NCBI GenBank assembly: GCA_041665785.1
Contig: JBAYIE010000020.1
Location: 1-64,000, forward strand
Reading direction: 5' to 3'
Origin: JBAYIE01 sp041665785
GTDB lineage: Bacteria; Bacteroidota; Bacteroidia; UKL13-3
DNA: 64,000 nt
Of the stretch, positions 43,610 through 53,540 are shown in pieces. Made by a program: the position numbers and the translations under genes. A model generated the notes under the pieces. The model was given only the letters and a program-made list of their open reading frames with translations. It did not search any database and had not been told where the DNA came from. The number at the start of each line of letters is the position of its first letter. The stretch's first letter is position 1.

Positions 43610-44566
43610 TTATTTTTTCAATCCGATTTCTCTTAGTCTTTCATCTAAATATTCGCCTGCAGTAATGGACTCATAAGCCAATGGATGCGTTGCATCAATG
43701 CAATCGGGCAGGCAAGCCAGCGACATCTCTGAACGCGGATGCAGAAAGAATGGAATGGAATAGCGTGGCGATGCCCACTTTTCTTTCGGTGGATTTACGA
43801 CACGGTGTGTGGTTGATTTCAATTTATTGTTGGTGAGACGTTGCAGCATATCACCCACATTTACTACCAGCTGATCGGGCAATGCTGTAATTGGTATCCA
43901 CTTATTATTCTTATTCAATACTTCAAGACCTTCAGCCGATGCTCCCATCAACAAAGTAATGAGGTTGATATCTTCATGTTCTGCTGCACGTACAGCAGAA
44001 GAAGGTTCTTCTATTATCGGCGGATAATGAATAGCGCGCAGAATGCTGTTGCCGTGATGAATTTTTGCGTCGAAATAAAATTCATCCAAACCCAGATACA
44101 GCGCTATTGCACGCAGCATATATTTTCCGGTTTCTTCCAAAGCCCGGTATGCCTGCATACTCAATGCATTGAATTCAGGTAATTCGCTGACTTTTACATT
44201 ATCGGGATATTGCGTTTTGATGGGATCGTTATCGTCTACTTCGTTACCTATTTGCCAGAATTCTTTGAGATCACCAACCGTGCGTCCTTTGGCATGTTCC
44301 TTTCCAATCGAGGTGTAGCCCCGTTGTCCGGCCAACCCATCAATTTCATATTTTTGCTTGATTACGGCAGGCATTGCAAACAGTTGTTGAATCTGTTCGT
44401 ATAATTTTGATGTTAAACGGTCATCCAGCAAATGCCCCTTCACGGCAACAAATCCAATTTCATGATACGCTTTGCCTAATTTCTGAACAAATTGAAGTTT
44501 CAGATCCTGATCTCCTGATATAAAATCAGTAAGGTCAATGGAAGGAATACCTGCGTTGTGTGGCAT
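43610..44566 (-). CDS. Isopenicillin-N-synthase-like 2-oxoglutarate/Fe(II) dioxygenase
   Basis: The protein has the N-terminal DIOX_N helix region (PSIDLTDFISGD, then FVAVKGH) and the 2OG-FeII oxygenase core. Iron ligands are the HxD in AAEHEDINLITLL and the distal histidine in KSTTHRVVNP; the 2OG-binding arginine is in SPRYSIPFFLHP. The length of 318 residues is typical. It is cytoplasmic and its substrate is not indicated. It lies 8 bases from the deiminase gene and 10 bases from tamB, on the same strand. Confidence 0.92.
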   Translation of the reverse strand: MPHNAGIPSIDLTDFISGDQDLKLQFVQKLGKAYHEIGFVAVKGHLLDDRLTSKLYEQIQQLFAMPAVIKQKYEIDGLAGQRGYTSIGKEHAKGRTVGDLKEFWQIGNEVDDNDPIKTQYPDNVKVSELPEFNALSMQAYRALEETGKYMLRAIALYLGLDEFYFDAKIHHGNSILRAIHYPPIIEEPSSAVRAAEHEDINLITLLMGASAEGLEVLNKNNKWIPITALPDQLVVNVGDMLQRLTNNKLKSTTHRVVNPPKEKWASPRYSIPFFLHPRSEMSLACLPDCIDATHPLAYESITAGEYLDERLREIGLKK

Positions 44567-44576
44567 GGTGGTAAGT

Positions 44577-47500
44577 TTAGTTATTTATTGGCGGTGGCTG
44601 TTTTTTACGAAACAACTCTGCAAAATTGTCGAATTCTTTCCGGTAATATAAGCCAATTCCTTGAGTGGTAATATTTTTATAATAGGTGGGGTCGGTTGTG
44701 GTGGTTGTGGTTTTTTGATAAGCCCGCAAGCGTAAGCTTCCGTCCCGGCGCAGATTATACTGGGTCATGAAATTGTTGTTGTAGGTAACCACATCATAAC
44801 TGGCCTGAACTTCCAGCCGGTCGTTAAGCAACTTTTTCGATGCCGATAAAATATACTGGGTTTTCTGCTGTGTGCTCATTTGAACATCCAGGTTAAAATC
44901 AAGACCAGGGATAATTTTTTCAACGCCTTTGTTGACCTGCTTGGTTACTAAATCACTCAGGGTATTGCTCACCCCGGCTGTCAGATTTCCACCTGCACCG
45001 GTAGTATTATTGATCGGAACAAAATTATTGAAAACGAGTAAACTCACTACTTGCTGATTCATCATGTCGGGATTGTTGCGCAACAAGGCCAATGTATTGT
45101 ACAAGGCTACATTTTCGGCACCGAGATTGGAAGAAAGATCCGGAAAATTCAGATCGAAACGGATATCCGGAGATAACATATTCCCTTTCAAAACCAGTAA
45201 ACATTCAACCGGAACCCGTTGCGCTTTCGCCAGATTGTATTGTTCGGTAGTTAAGCCGGGCAACAAATTGGCAATGGATGTTTTACGTGCCCGGTATACC
45301 CCATTGATATCGAGGATGGCATGCAATGGATTCCCGGCCCATAAAATGGTACTTCCCGACTGGATGATAAATTTCCGGGAATACACGCCCACAGCAGTAA
45401 AATGATAATCTCCCTCAACGATGGTAACTCCGCCGTATATATTGAATTGCCCTTGCCGGGTGAGTTCCATTTTCAAAGTTCCCCTTCCCGATCCGCGGAT
45501 TTTATCTTCATTCACAGCATCCATGATGATTTGAATTTCGGCACTGGGAGTTACTTCCAGCATAATATTCATAGAGAATCCATAGAGCTTGGTTTGGGCC
45601 AGCAAATTCGACGATTTCACGGCTGTATCTGAATTAATAAAATTCAACATCGCATTGTCGGATTGTCCACCCGACATGAGCGGAATATTGAATTGAGTTC
45701 CTTGTTCTGTTCTCAGATTGGCATCCATAACCAGGTTATTCAACGTTCCGTATAATTTCAAACTACCTGAGGCATATCCTGTACCATAATACATATTGTT
45801 ATCTCTGGCTGTGGTATTGAGAATCTTAAAACGTTTCAGGTTTTCGAGGCGGATATCGAGTTCAAATTCACTGAACGATCGGTGTTTGATTTCGCCCAAT
45901 AGTTGTGCTGAACGTCCATTTTCATCAAACAGATTAGTTGAATTGATGATGATCCTGTTATTATCGAGACTCAGCGATGTGGCGAATGTATAAGTAGTTT
46001 TGAGGTACTCTATCCGCGCTTTAACCTGATTGAAATAAATATTTCCAGACAGAGCCAGGTTGTTCACTCTGCCTGTCAGTTTGCAACGTGCGCTTGTAGT
46101 TCCTTCAAAAATAAAAACCTGACCTTTTAAAAATGCCTGAAACGCATTCAGGGGAGATTCGTCGAAAGCAATATTCAGGTTTGCTGTATATGGCCAGGTG
46201 TTGGTTTCAATATACCCGCCAAATTCGAGGTTCTTTAATTTGCCTGAAACCGATTTGGCATAAACCACAAAGCGATTTTGCTTTTGGTTGAAATTGCTGT
46301 TCACATAAAAATCTCCAATCAGATCGTCATCCAGTTTTAGAGCCTTCACGTCTAAATAGGCATCAATCAGGCTAACACCAGCATTCCCCTTCAGCACCAA
46401 TTCTCCATTGGCAACTCCTCCGTATTTCACATCCGATTTTCGGTAAAATGCATTGATTATAGATAAGTCGATATTGGAAAGTCCGGCTTTGAGATTGTGC
46501 ATTCCCTGGTAATCGTAAAACCCATTCAATTCAATATGTTGTTCACGGTTTGTGAAACGCACCCGGTCGAAATCAATTTGCGTTCTTCCGAATACCATCC
46601 TGCTTTGACTGCTGATGCTGAACGGATAACCGCGAAACTCGAGCAATGAAGAATCGAATAACAATTCAATATCCTGTTCACGGAAAAAGGCATGCGCCTT
46701 TGAATTAGAACGGATATGATTGGCCGTATCGTTTACATTAAATGTAAAGTCTGCCGCATTTATTTTTGCATTGGTCAGCAATTCCCAGCGACTCAATACA
46801 AGGGTATCGTTTTCGAGCAAAGACTCTGCTCCCAATCGGAAACTCCCTGTACGTGATCCGGTATTAAGCGATGAGGAAAGGTTCTTCATCGTATATTTTT
46901 TGTACCGCAGTGTGCCGGCCTGAAGGTTCATTTGAATCCGCTGATCGGAACTCCGGTAATTCCCTTCGAGTTCAAACTGTTCCATTTCCAATTCGGGAAA
47001 AAGCAGGGAACTAAGATTTTCTGAATTGTTTACCCGGAGTTGAAAATCAAATTGCTGCGCATAATGCACCGGTTTAAGCACAGGTTTGTAATACGCAGGA
47101 AACAATTGCACCAGTACACCACGTAAACTTGTTCCCAGTTCCGACAAAGTTATCTGGCCCGAAAGTTTTGCCGTTAATTCATCCGCCTGTAAATTCAGGA
47201 TGCGTTGGTTTCCGTTGATGCTGGATTGCAGGATGGCATGATCAATCCGAAAATCCTTGCCATTTTTCACATAACTGATATTGTTAACTGAAATATATCC
47301 TTCGTTATGGTCGATATCGCGAATGGCAAAATTCATGTCGATATCCGCAGATAATACGGTATTGGCCGTGTCGAGATGCAGGTTTCTCAAAAAAGCATAA
47401 TCGATGCGTGACTGAAACTGATAAACAGGAATTTTTTTGTTGAGGTCGATTACTCCGCCAAAGTTCAGGCGAAGGTTGGTATCGTTAACCACCACATCTC

Positions 47501-48956
47501 CATTGAACATTTTATGCTTAAGATCTCCCGAAATGTTGATGGAATGATACTTGTATCGGTTTACCTCCAATTCGTGTACATCCGCCCTGAACCATGTTTC
47601 GAGGTGTTCGAGGTCAAAACCTTTTCCCCTAACGTTTAAATTCAAAGACGTTTTACCAACATAAGCATTGCTTCCGGTTAATGTACCCATATCAAATCCA
47701 ATGAGTTTCAGATTGCCCGAGTAAGAAGATTCATTAATCGAATCTCTGAGCTTCATATTCAGATCCGACTCTACTTTACCCAGCCTGGTTTCAAAAGCAC
47801 CATAGGCCACAAAATCTTTAACGAAGCCTGTAAAGTCTCCTTCAAATTTCATTTTACCCAGTTCATTTAATGCACCCGGCATGGTATACCCCAATAAATA
47901 ACTTAAATCACCCGCATCCGTATTGGCATTTTTTAAACGCGCATCAATAAATGCATTGTCCAGATCAGGCATCCCGGTTATGGAAACACGACCTTCCAAT
48001 TTACTACCTGCACCAAATTTTAAGTGCAGTTTGTTCAATTTAAAATCGGCTACACTGCCTCTAAAATCAGTACTAACGGTGGCTATGCGATTAAAATCCT
48101 TCATCACCGGAGCGAAATAAATAATGTCGCGCATATCAATATGAGCGTCTTTGAGGTGACCTACCATTTGCACGCTATCTATAAAATCAGCCATGGTTTC
48201 GTAACTGGTATATTCCATGCTGAAATAATTGGTGATATGACTTTGCGGAGTAATAAGCTCCAGATCATCAAAGAACATACCCTTGTTGTAAAGAACGGTA
48301 TGCGCTTTCAGCTTATTGAGTACAAAGCCACTGCGTTCCCTGCAGGATATTTTCTCCATATTGAAATTCAATGAATCCTGTACAATATGGAAATCACTGG
48401 CCAATAAATCGATATTAAAGAAGTGCTGATTAAAAGGATCGAACCCTTCTGTTTCGGGCTTCTCGGTATGATCGGTTAAACTAAAACGGGTACGTGTGCA
48501 ATGCACTTCACGCATGAGCAAATGAAAAGGCGGACCAACACTTGTGCTTGTATCGCGGTTTACAAAATCAAGCAATACCTGAATATTGAAATATTTATCG
48601 GGATAGGTGATTAACTTACACAAACCCTGATCCACCTGTACATTGCGCAATTCAAAAAAGCTCGAATCCAGATTCACCTCACCCAGATTAAAACTTACCT
48701 TGCCGGCATAAAAAAGGGTATCGTTGCGTTGGTCGCCAAAATAAACCTGTTCAAGAGTAATGGTACCAAAGGGTTCGTAGCCTATATGCCCGATTGAAAT
48801 GTTTGTTTTAAATTGCGCACTGAGATAAGTCGTTAATTTTGATCCCATCCAGTTTTGAACGGAACGGTTATAAAGTGCAGCATAAATCAGGCTCAACAGT
48901 AGAACCAGGATTCCCAAAAGCGAGAAAAGTACATATTTGACAGCTTTTTTGCTCAA
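44577..48956 (-). CDS. TamB-like translocation/assembly module protein, TTG start
   Basis: The 1459-residue protein has one N-terminal membrane anchor (about 7-30), then a very long beta-rich repetitive body of AsmA/TamB type. The C-terminal TamB (DUF490) domain covers roughly the last 400 residues, with GSGRGTLKMELTRQGQF, GGVTIVEGDYHF and LVFNNFVP. TamB-like proteins span the periplasm and act in outer-membrane protein assembly or phospholipid transport. No in-frame ATG exists before residue 37, inside the sequence after the membrane segment, so the TTG at 48956 is the likely start. A TAnnTTTG box lies just upstream. Confidence 0.92.
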   Translation of the reverse strand: MSKKAVKYVLFSLLGILVLLLSLIYAALYNRSVQNWMGSKLTTYLSAQFKTNISIGHIGYEPFGTITLEQVYFGDQRNDTLFYAGKVSFNLGEVNLDSSFFELRNVQVDQGLCKLITYPDKYFNIQVLLDFVNRDTSTSVGPPFHLLMREVHCTRTRFSLTDHTEKPETEGFDPFNQHFFNIDLLASDFHIVQDSLNFNMEKISCRERSGFVLNKLKAHTVLYNKGMFFDDLELITPQSHITNYFSMEYTSYETMADFIDSVQMVGHLKDAHIDMRDIIYFAPVMKDFNRIATVSTDFRGSVADFKLNKLHLKFGAGSKLEGRVSITGMPDLDNAFIDARLKNANTDAGDLSYLLGYTMPGALNELGKMKFEGDFTGFVKDFVAYGAFETRLGKVESDLNMKLRDSINESSYSGNLKLIGFDMGTLTGSNAYVGKTSLNLNVRGKGFDLEHLETWFRADVHELEVNRYKYHSINISGDLKHKMFNGDVVVNDTNLRLNFGGVIDLNKKIPVYQFQSRIDYAFLRNLHLDTANTVLSADIDMNFAIRDIDHNEGYISVNNISYVKNGKDFRIDHAILQSSINGNQRILNLQADELTAKLSGQITLSELGTSLRGVLVQLFPAYYKPVLKPVHYAQQFDFQLRVNNSENLSSLLFPELEMEQFELEGNYRSSDQRIQMNLQAGTLRYKKYTMKNLSSSLNTGSRTGSFRLGAESLLENDTLVLSRWELLTNAKINAADFTFNVNDTANHIRSNSKAHAFFREQDIELLFDSSLLEFRGYPFSISSQSRMVFGRTQIDFDRVRFTNREQHIELNGFYDYQGMHNLKAGLSNIDLSIINAFYRKSDVKYGGVANGELVLKGNAGVSLIDAYLDVKALKLDDDLIGDFYVNSNFNQKQNRFVVYAKSVSGKLKNLEFGGYIETNTWPYTANLNIAFDESPLNAFQAFLKGQVFIFEGTTSARCKLTGRVNNLALSGNIYFNQVKARIEYLKTTYTFATSLSLDNNRIIINSTNLFDENGRSAQLLGEIKHRSFSEFELDIRLENLKRFKILNTTARDNNMYYGTGYASGSLKLYGTLNNLVMDANLRTEQGTQFNIPLMSGGQSDNAMLNFINSDTAVKSSNLLAQTKLYGFSMNIMLEVTPSAEIQIIMDAVNEDKIRGSGRGTLKMELTRQGQFNIYGGVTIVEGDYHFTAVGVYSRKFIIQSGSTILWAGNPLHAILDINGVYRARKTSIANLLPGLTTEQYNLAKAQRVPVECLLVLKGNMLSPDIRFDLNFPDLSSNLGAENVALYNTLALLRNNPDMMNQQVVSLLVFNNFVPINNTTGAGGNLTAGVSNTLSDLVTKQVNKGVEKIIPGLDFNLDVQMSTQQKTQYILSASKKLLNDRLEVQASYDVVTYNNNFMTQYNLRRDGSLRLRAYQKTTTTTTDPTYYKNITTQGIGLYYRKEFDNFAELFRKKQPPPINN

Positions 48957-48967
48957 ACCGGAAAACT

Positions 48968-48975
48968 CAAAAATA
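48968..48975 (-). promoter_or_regulatory. Bacteroidota -7 box of the tamB unit
   Basis: The minus strand reads TATTTTTG, a full TAnnTTTG match, ending 11 bases before the TTG start. It may drive the five genes tamB, dioxygenase, deiminase, prc and sulP, which are separated by gaps of 38 bases or fewer. Confidence 0.5.
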
Positions 48976-49012
48976 CAACAGAACCGTTAACATAACAATA
49001 TAGACAATAACG

Positions 49013-50020
49013 ATGACATCCGTGATAATATTGGCCATTGAGTCGTCGTGCGACGATACTGCAGTTGCTGTTTTACAGGACGGACGCATCCTTTGCAACA
49101 AAATTGCTTCTCAAAAGGTGCACGAATTATACGGCGGCGTGGTTCCGGAACTTGCTTCCAGGGCTCATCAGCAGCATATAGTTCCATTAACTCAACTGGC
49201 TCTTAAAGAAGCCGGAATTGCATTGGACCAACTCAGTGCCATTGCATTTACAGCCGGTCCGGGATTGCTGGGCTCGCTGATGGTGGGAACCTCCTTTGCC
49301 AAAGGATTGGCTCTGGCGCTTGATATTCCGTTGATTGCCATTCATCATATGGAAGCTCATGTACTGGCCCATTTCATTGAAGAACCGCATCCGGCCTTTC
49401 CGTTTTTGTGTTTAACGGTATCGGGCGGACATACACATTTAACACGAATGGATGGACCATTTTCAAGCACCATGTTGGGTAAAACCATCGACGATGCCGC
49501 AGGTGAGGCATTCGACAAAGCGGCAAAAATGTTGGGATTGCCTTATCCTGGCGGTCCCCTGATTGATCAGCATGCACGTTCCGGAAATCCATTGGCCTTT
49601 AAGTTTGCTTCACCACAAATTCCGGAACTGAATTATAGTTTCAGCGGAATAAAAACTTCCATTCTTTACTTTCTGCAAGCTGAAACACGCAAGAACCCGG
49701 ATTTTATCACACAAAACCTGAACGATCTGTGCGCCTCCGTTCAATATACCATCATCCGGCACCTGATGAAAAAACTGGAAAAAGCAGTACAACAAACCGG
49801 AATTCGTGAAGTGGCCCTGGCAGGGGGCGTTTCGGCCAATTCAGCATTGCGCAGTGCCCTTATTGAAGCCGGAAAAAACGGCAACTGGAATACGTATATC
49901 CCGGCGTTTGAATACTGTACCGACAATGCTGCGATGATTGCCATTGCCGCTTATTATAAATTTAAAGAGGGCATTTTCAGTCATCAGCAGATTGCTCCGT
50001 TTGCCAATGCCAATTATTGA
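49013..50020 (+). CDS. tsaD: tRNA N6-adenosine threonylcarbamoyltransferase
   Basis: TsaD transfers the threonylcarbamoyl group to A37 of ANN-decoding tRNAs, giving t6A. The Kae1/TsaD hallmarks are all present: AIESSCDDT near residue 8, the metal-binding HHMEAH near 110, VSGGHT, DDAAGEAFDKAAKMLG, PYPGG and the C-terminal DNAAMI. The length of 335 residues is standard. It is divergent from tamB with a 56-base gap. Confidence 0.97.
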   Translation: MTSVIILAIESSCDDTAVAVLQDGRILCNKIASQKVHELYGGVVPELASRAHQQHIVPLTQLALKEAGIALDQLSAIAFTAGPGLLGSLMVGTSFAKGLALALDIPLIAIHHMEAHVLAHFIEEPHPAFPFLCLTVSGGHTHLTRMDGPFSSTMLGKTIDDAAGEAFDKAAKMLGLPYPGGPLIDQHARSGNPLAFKFASPQIPELNYSFSGIKTSILYFLQAETRKNPDFITQNLNDLCASVQYTIIRHLMKKLEKAVQQTGIREVALAGGVSANSALRSALIEAGKNGNWNTYIPAFEYCTDNAAMIAIAAYYKFKEGIFSHQQIAPFANANY

Positions 50021-50152
50021 TAACGGGTTAACCCCGCTTTTTCCCCAATTTGACCTAAGAATTATTGAGCTGTTCTGGTCTCGTCACCCACATTTTGGCA
50101 ATTCTTGCAAAAAAAATATCTTTAACCGTATAGCATAAACAGCTACTTATAC

Positions 50153-50160
50153 TATATTTG
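50153..50160 (+). promoter_or_regulatory. Bacteroidota -7 box of the secreted paralog pair
   Basis: TATATTTG matches TAnnTTTG exactly and ends 10 bases before the ATG at 50171. Confidence 0.55.
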
Positions 50161-50170
50161 AGTAGCTCTT

Positions 50171-50821
50171 ATGAAATGGCCGACAATATTGGCTTTGTTG
50201 TTTTGCCTGTTCTCTTTCAAAGTTGAACCGCAAAATTACCTGAATGTTTACCTCCCATTCTATCAGGTGAGTTACAGCAACGCAAATGATTACAATTCCC
50301 CTGTTTTTACAACACCATACTCTGCCGAACTAAGCGGTATTCGCGATATTGGTATTTACTGGCACCTGAATGCCGATGCCTTGACTCAACTCATGTTGCC
50401 TGAACTGAACCATTCAAAAAAGCGATTTAGCGGAGATGTCATTCACGGCCGATTAGGATTGGTATTTCCCCAATTGTTTTCACAGAGTAATCATGGATTG
50501 GCTTTTGATGTCTTTTTACGTACAAACGAATATTTCGGAACCGGATTGAGTTATTTCCAGGTGATTGAACCGGAATCAAATCGCTGGATTTTTAAGCCAC
50601 AGGTTGCCCTTGGAAACCTGACCCGTGCCAAAAAGGACGATATTCCCAACCACGATGGTATGTATGTTTCGGCCGAAATGGATATCACAGTTAAGATGGG
50701 TAAAACTACCGGTATCAGCTTTAAACCCTATTCCTATTTGCATCTCTCCAATGGGTATGTGGGAACACAAGTTGGCTTAAGAATTGGACTTGGTTTTTAT
50801 CATTTTGATGAAACACCCTGA
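50171..50821 (+). CDS. Secreted beta-rich protein, unknown family, paralog 1
   Basis: I recognise no characterised family. The 216-residue protein has a signal peptide (about 1-20) and then a beta-rich body with short strands ending in glycines, such as HGRLGLVFPQLF, EYFGTGLSYFQVI and VGLRIGLGFYHF, as in small outer-membrane barrels. It is clearly related to the next gene product: IxDIGIYWHLNADALTQ here corresponds to IRDDDWYWQANADILIQ there, and the closing strands also match. It has its own promoter box. Confidence 0.75.
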   Translation: MKWPTILALLFCLFSFKVEPQNYLNVYLPFYQVSYSNANDYNSPVFTTPYSAELSGIRDIGIYWHLNADALTQLMLPELNHSKKRFSGDVIHGRLGLVFPQLFSQSNHGLAFDVFLRTNEYFGTGLSYFQVIEPESNRWIFKPQVALGNLTRAKKDDIPNHDGMYVSAEMDITVKMGKTTGISFKPYSYLHLSNGYVGTQVGLRIGLGFYHFDETP

Positions 50822-50912
50822 TCAGGAACTAAGATATACGCGTTATTCCAAAACCAATTAACCACCGGTTTAAATTCAATTGCTTATTGAATGTTGTTGT
50901 ATACCTTGCAGC

Positions 50913-51542
50913 ATGCATACGCGATTGCCTATCCTGGCTGTTGTAATCGTTTGGCTTTCAACGGCGCACTCACAGAATGTGCACCATATTTATGCCCCAT
51001 TTTTTAATGTTGCGTCTTCAATTCGTTCGGATAGAACCTTAACGGCAATTCCGTTTTCATACGATATCAATCACATACGCGATGATGATTGGTATTGGCA
51101 AGCAAATGCGGATATTCTTATACAGGCTTTGCTTAATTTATTTACCAATAGACCTGGTGACCTGGTTGGTCCAATTTTACAGGGCCGGGTTGGTTACGCC
51201 TTCCTGCAACAAAACCCGGACAACAAAGCAGGCCTGGCTCTGGAGCTAGGGATACGCGATAACCTCTATCCGGGAATGGGATTAACCTGGTTTTGCATGT
51301 ACCAAAAACATGGGAGCATTTTTATTGCTATGCCACAGGTTACATTAGGAACATTCTCTTCTGATATCGTAGATCTTGAAAGTGATTTTTATATTTCCTC
51401 GGAGGTGGATCTGACCTTAAAATTGACAAAGAAATATGGCGTTGCTATGAAACCTTATGTTTATAAAAGTTTTGGAAGTATGGAACAGCTTGTGATCGGG
51501 TTTCGGATCGGAATTTCTATTTTTAACAGCACGGATACCTAG
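50913..51542 (+). CDS. Secreted beta-rich protein, unknown family, paralog 2
   Basis: This is the tandem paralog of the preceding gene, 91 bases downstream. From the ATG at 50913 it has a signal peptide (about 1-20, ending AHSQN); the in-frame TTG at 50880 would add eleven residues that break the signal. Shared landmarks with paralog 1 are the YAPFF/YLPFY strand, the NAD(I/A)L(I/T)Q helix, QGRVGYAF, GMGLTWF and the final FRIGISIF. The pair are well diverged, so the duplication is old. The function is unknown; a small outer-membrane barrel is the likeliest fold. Confidence 0.72.
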   Translation: MHTRLPILAVVIVWLSTAHSQNVHHIYAPFFNVASSIRSDRTLTAIPFSYDINHIRDDDWYWQANADILIQALLNLFTNRPGDLVGPILQGRVGYAFLQQNPDNKAGLALELGIRDNLYPGMGLTWFCMYQKHGSIFIAMPQVTLGTFSSDIVDLESDFYISSEVDLTLKLTKKYGVAMKPYVYKSFGSMEQLVIGFRIGISIFNSTDT

Positions 51543-51547
51543 GATTA

Positions 51548-51561
51548 AAGCGCTTTCGCTT
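51548..51561. terminator. Hairpin between convergent genes
   Basis: AAGCG-CTTT-CGCTT sits between paralog 2 (plus) and the Mpo1-like gene (minus) and overlaps the latter's stop codon by two bases. Its position suits a bidirectional terminator, but the stem is short. Confidence 0.35.
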
Positions 51562-52009
51562 AAACCGGTATTCCTACTTTACGAAACAAAAAATGCAGCA
51601 ACCAGGCCGGCCCGATCAGTAAAAACTGCAGGTCCTTTAAGAATGAAGGTTTTTTCCCCTCTATTTTATGTCCGATGAACTGTCCGATCCAGGCCAGTAC
51701 AAAAACAGTTAGCGCCATTTGCCACAACGGAATATCGAAACTGATGATCCATATTTTTGCTCCGGTTAAGCAGAGTAAATAGACCATCAACATGCCCAGG
51801 GCGATGGTGCGTGAGAGCATGAAATAATAAATCAAAACAGCTATCATCACCATGGAAGCCAGCGAGAAATCAGCCACCGGTCGCACTTCCAGCAGCAGGC
51901 AAACCAGGCTGAAGAAAATCAGCGGAATGCAAACCCAGTGAATGGCTTTGTTGACGGGGTTCTGATGGCTTTCGGCATACTCATCGAACCAATTCTGCAT
52001 GGTTTTCAT
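51560..52009 (-). CDS. Mpo1/DUF962-family membrane protein
   Basis: This 149-residue protein has four predicted transmembrane helices and the family's histidine landmarks: HQNPVNKAIHWVCIPL near residue 15 and the GQFIGHKIEGKKPSF loop near 115. The yeast member Mpo1 is an iron-dependent dioxygenase that alpha-oxidises 2-hydroxy fatty acids; bacterial members are uncharacterised. It faces gatB divergently across a 69-base gap. Confidence 0.88.
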   Translation of the reverse strand: MKTMQNWFDEYAESHQNPVNKAIHWVCIPLIFFSLVCLLLEVRPVADFSLASMVMIAVLIYYFMLSRTIALGMLMVYLLCLTGAKIWIISFDIPLWQMALTVFVLAWIGQFIGHKIEGKKPSFLKDLQFLLIGPAWLLHFLFRKVGIPV

Positions 52010-52078
52010 ATGCGGTAAATTTATAACCCGAAGATAATAGTCTAATTCACTTATTTTCGCACTTTATTCAGCGCAACC

Positions 52079-53539
52079 ATGAGTTCCATTTACGATAGAT
52101 ACGAAGCCGTGATCGGGTTAGAGGTTCACGCACAGATGCTGACCAAAAGCAAGGCCTTTTGCAGCGATGCCAACATATACGGCGCCCAACCCAATACACA
52201 GGTAAGTCCGATTTCGCTCGGACATCCGGGTACGCTTCCAGTGCACAACAAAGAAGCCGTGAAGTATGCCGTTAAGCTGGGTTTGGCCTGCGGTGCACAA
52301 ATTGCCCCGATTAATTATTATGCCCGCAAGAATTATTTCTATGCCGACTTACCCAAAGGCTATCAGATTTCGCAGCATACCACTCCCATTTGCGAAAACG
52401 GACATATTGAAATCAAGCTGAAAGACGGAAGCGTTAAACAAATCGGTTTGATCCGCATACATATGGAAGAAGATACCGGCAAGAGCATGCACGACCAGGA
52501 TGTGTACGATACCCTGGTTGACTATAACCGTGCCGGCACTCCCCTGATTGAAATCGTGAGCCATCCCGATATCCGTACCGGCGAAGAAGCATATCAATTC
52601 CTGACTGAGGTTCGCAAACTGGTACGCTACCTCGAGATCTGCGACGGCAATATGGAAGAAGGATCGATGCGCTGCGATGCCAATGTTTCAGTACGTCCGG
52701 TTGGTCGCGAAGAATTCGGTGTGAAAGTGGAAGTAAAAAACATGAACTCCATCCGCAACGTGCAACGTGCCATTGAATTTGAGATCAAACGGCAGATTGA
52801 AGCCATCGAGGCCGGAGAAAAAATTTACCAGGAGACCCGCACCTTTGAAGCCACCAAAGGCGTAACCATCGTAATGCGTACAAAGGAAGGCGCCAGCGAT
52901 TACCGGTATTTCCCGGAACCGGACCTACCGCCTTTGCATATCACCGATGCCTTTATTGAATCGGTAAAAGCCCAGATGCCGGCCTTGCCCAAAGTGCTTT
53001 TTGAAAAATATACCAAAACACATGGCCTCAGCGAATACGATGCGCAGGTACTTACCGAGAGCAAAGACATTGCTGCTTATTTTGAACAGATCTTAACCCA
53101 TACCGGCAATATAAAAGCAGCTGCCAATTGGGTGATGACCCAGGTAAAAGGATACCTGAATGAGCAGGCGATCGATATCACCGAATTTCCGTTGCAACCG
53201 GCACGTATTGCCGAAATAATCAACCTGATTGATAGCGGAAAAATCAGCAATTCGGCCGCCTCGCAAAAATTGTTTCCGGCTTTGTTGAACGAGCAGCACA
53301 AATCGGCATTGGAAATCGCTGAGCACCTGAATCTGGTGCAGCAAAGCGACTCGGGCGAATTGCGCAAACTGGTTGAACAGGCCATTGCCTTATTCCCTGA
53401 TAAAGTTATAGAATACAAAGCCGGAAAAGTATCGCTGATCGGATTGTTTATGGGTGAGGTGATGAAACTGAGCAAGGGCAAAGCCGACCCCAAAGTGGCC
53501 AGTCAACTGGTAAAAGAAGTATTAGACCAACACGCATAA
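52079..53539 (+). CDS. gatB: Asp/Glu-tRNA amidotransferase subunit B
   Basis: GatB, with GatA and GatC, converts misacylated Glu-tRNA-Gln and Asp-tRNA-Asn to the correct amide forms. The catalytic domain opens with YEAVIGLEVHAQ and includes SPISLGHPGTLPV, KNYFYADLPKGYQISQ and GSMRCDANVSVRP. The C-terminal helical and YqeY-like tRNA-binding domain follows. The length of 486 residues is normal. The subunits GatA and GatC are not in the window. A TlpA-like lipoprotein gene starts 1 base after its stop. Confidence 0.97.
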   Translation: MSSIYDRYEAVIGLEVHAQMLTKSKAFCSDANIYGAQPNTQVSPISLGHPGTLPVHNKEAVKYAVKLGLACGAQIAPINYYARKNYFYADLPKGYQISQHTTPICENGHIEIKLKDGSVKQIGLIRIHMEEDTGKSMHDQDVYDTLVDYNRAGTPLIEIVSHPDIRTGEEAYQFLTEVRKLVRYLEICDGNMEEGSMRCDANVSVRPVGREEFGVKVEVKNMNSIRNVQRAIEFEIKRQIEAIEAGEKIYQETRTFEATKGVTIVMRTKEGASDYRYFPEPDLPPLHITDAFIESVKAQMPALPKVLFEKYTKTHGLSEYDAQVLTESKDIAAYFEQILTHTGNIKAAANWVMTQVKGYLNEQAIDITEFPLQPARIAEIINLIDSGKISNSAASQKLFPALLNEQHKSALEIAEHLNLVQQSDSGELRKLVEQAIALFPDKVIEYKAGKVSLIGLFMGEVMKLSKGKADPKVASQLVKEVLDQHA

Positions 53540-53540
53540 T

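Noticed and set aside
49013..50020. Linkage between tsaD and mtaB as a modification operon
   Set aside because: They act in the same pathway but are about 18 kb apart with many unrelated genes between them, so no operon is implied.
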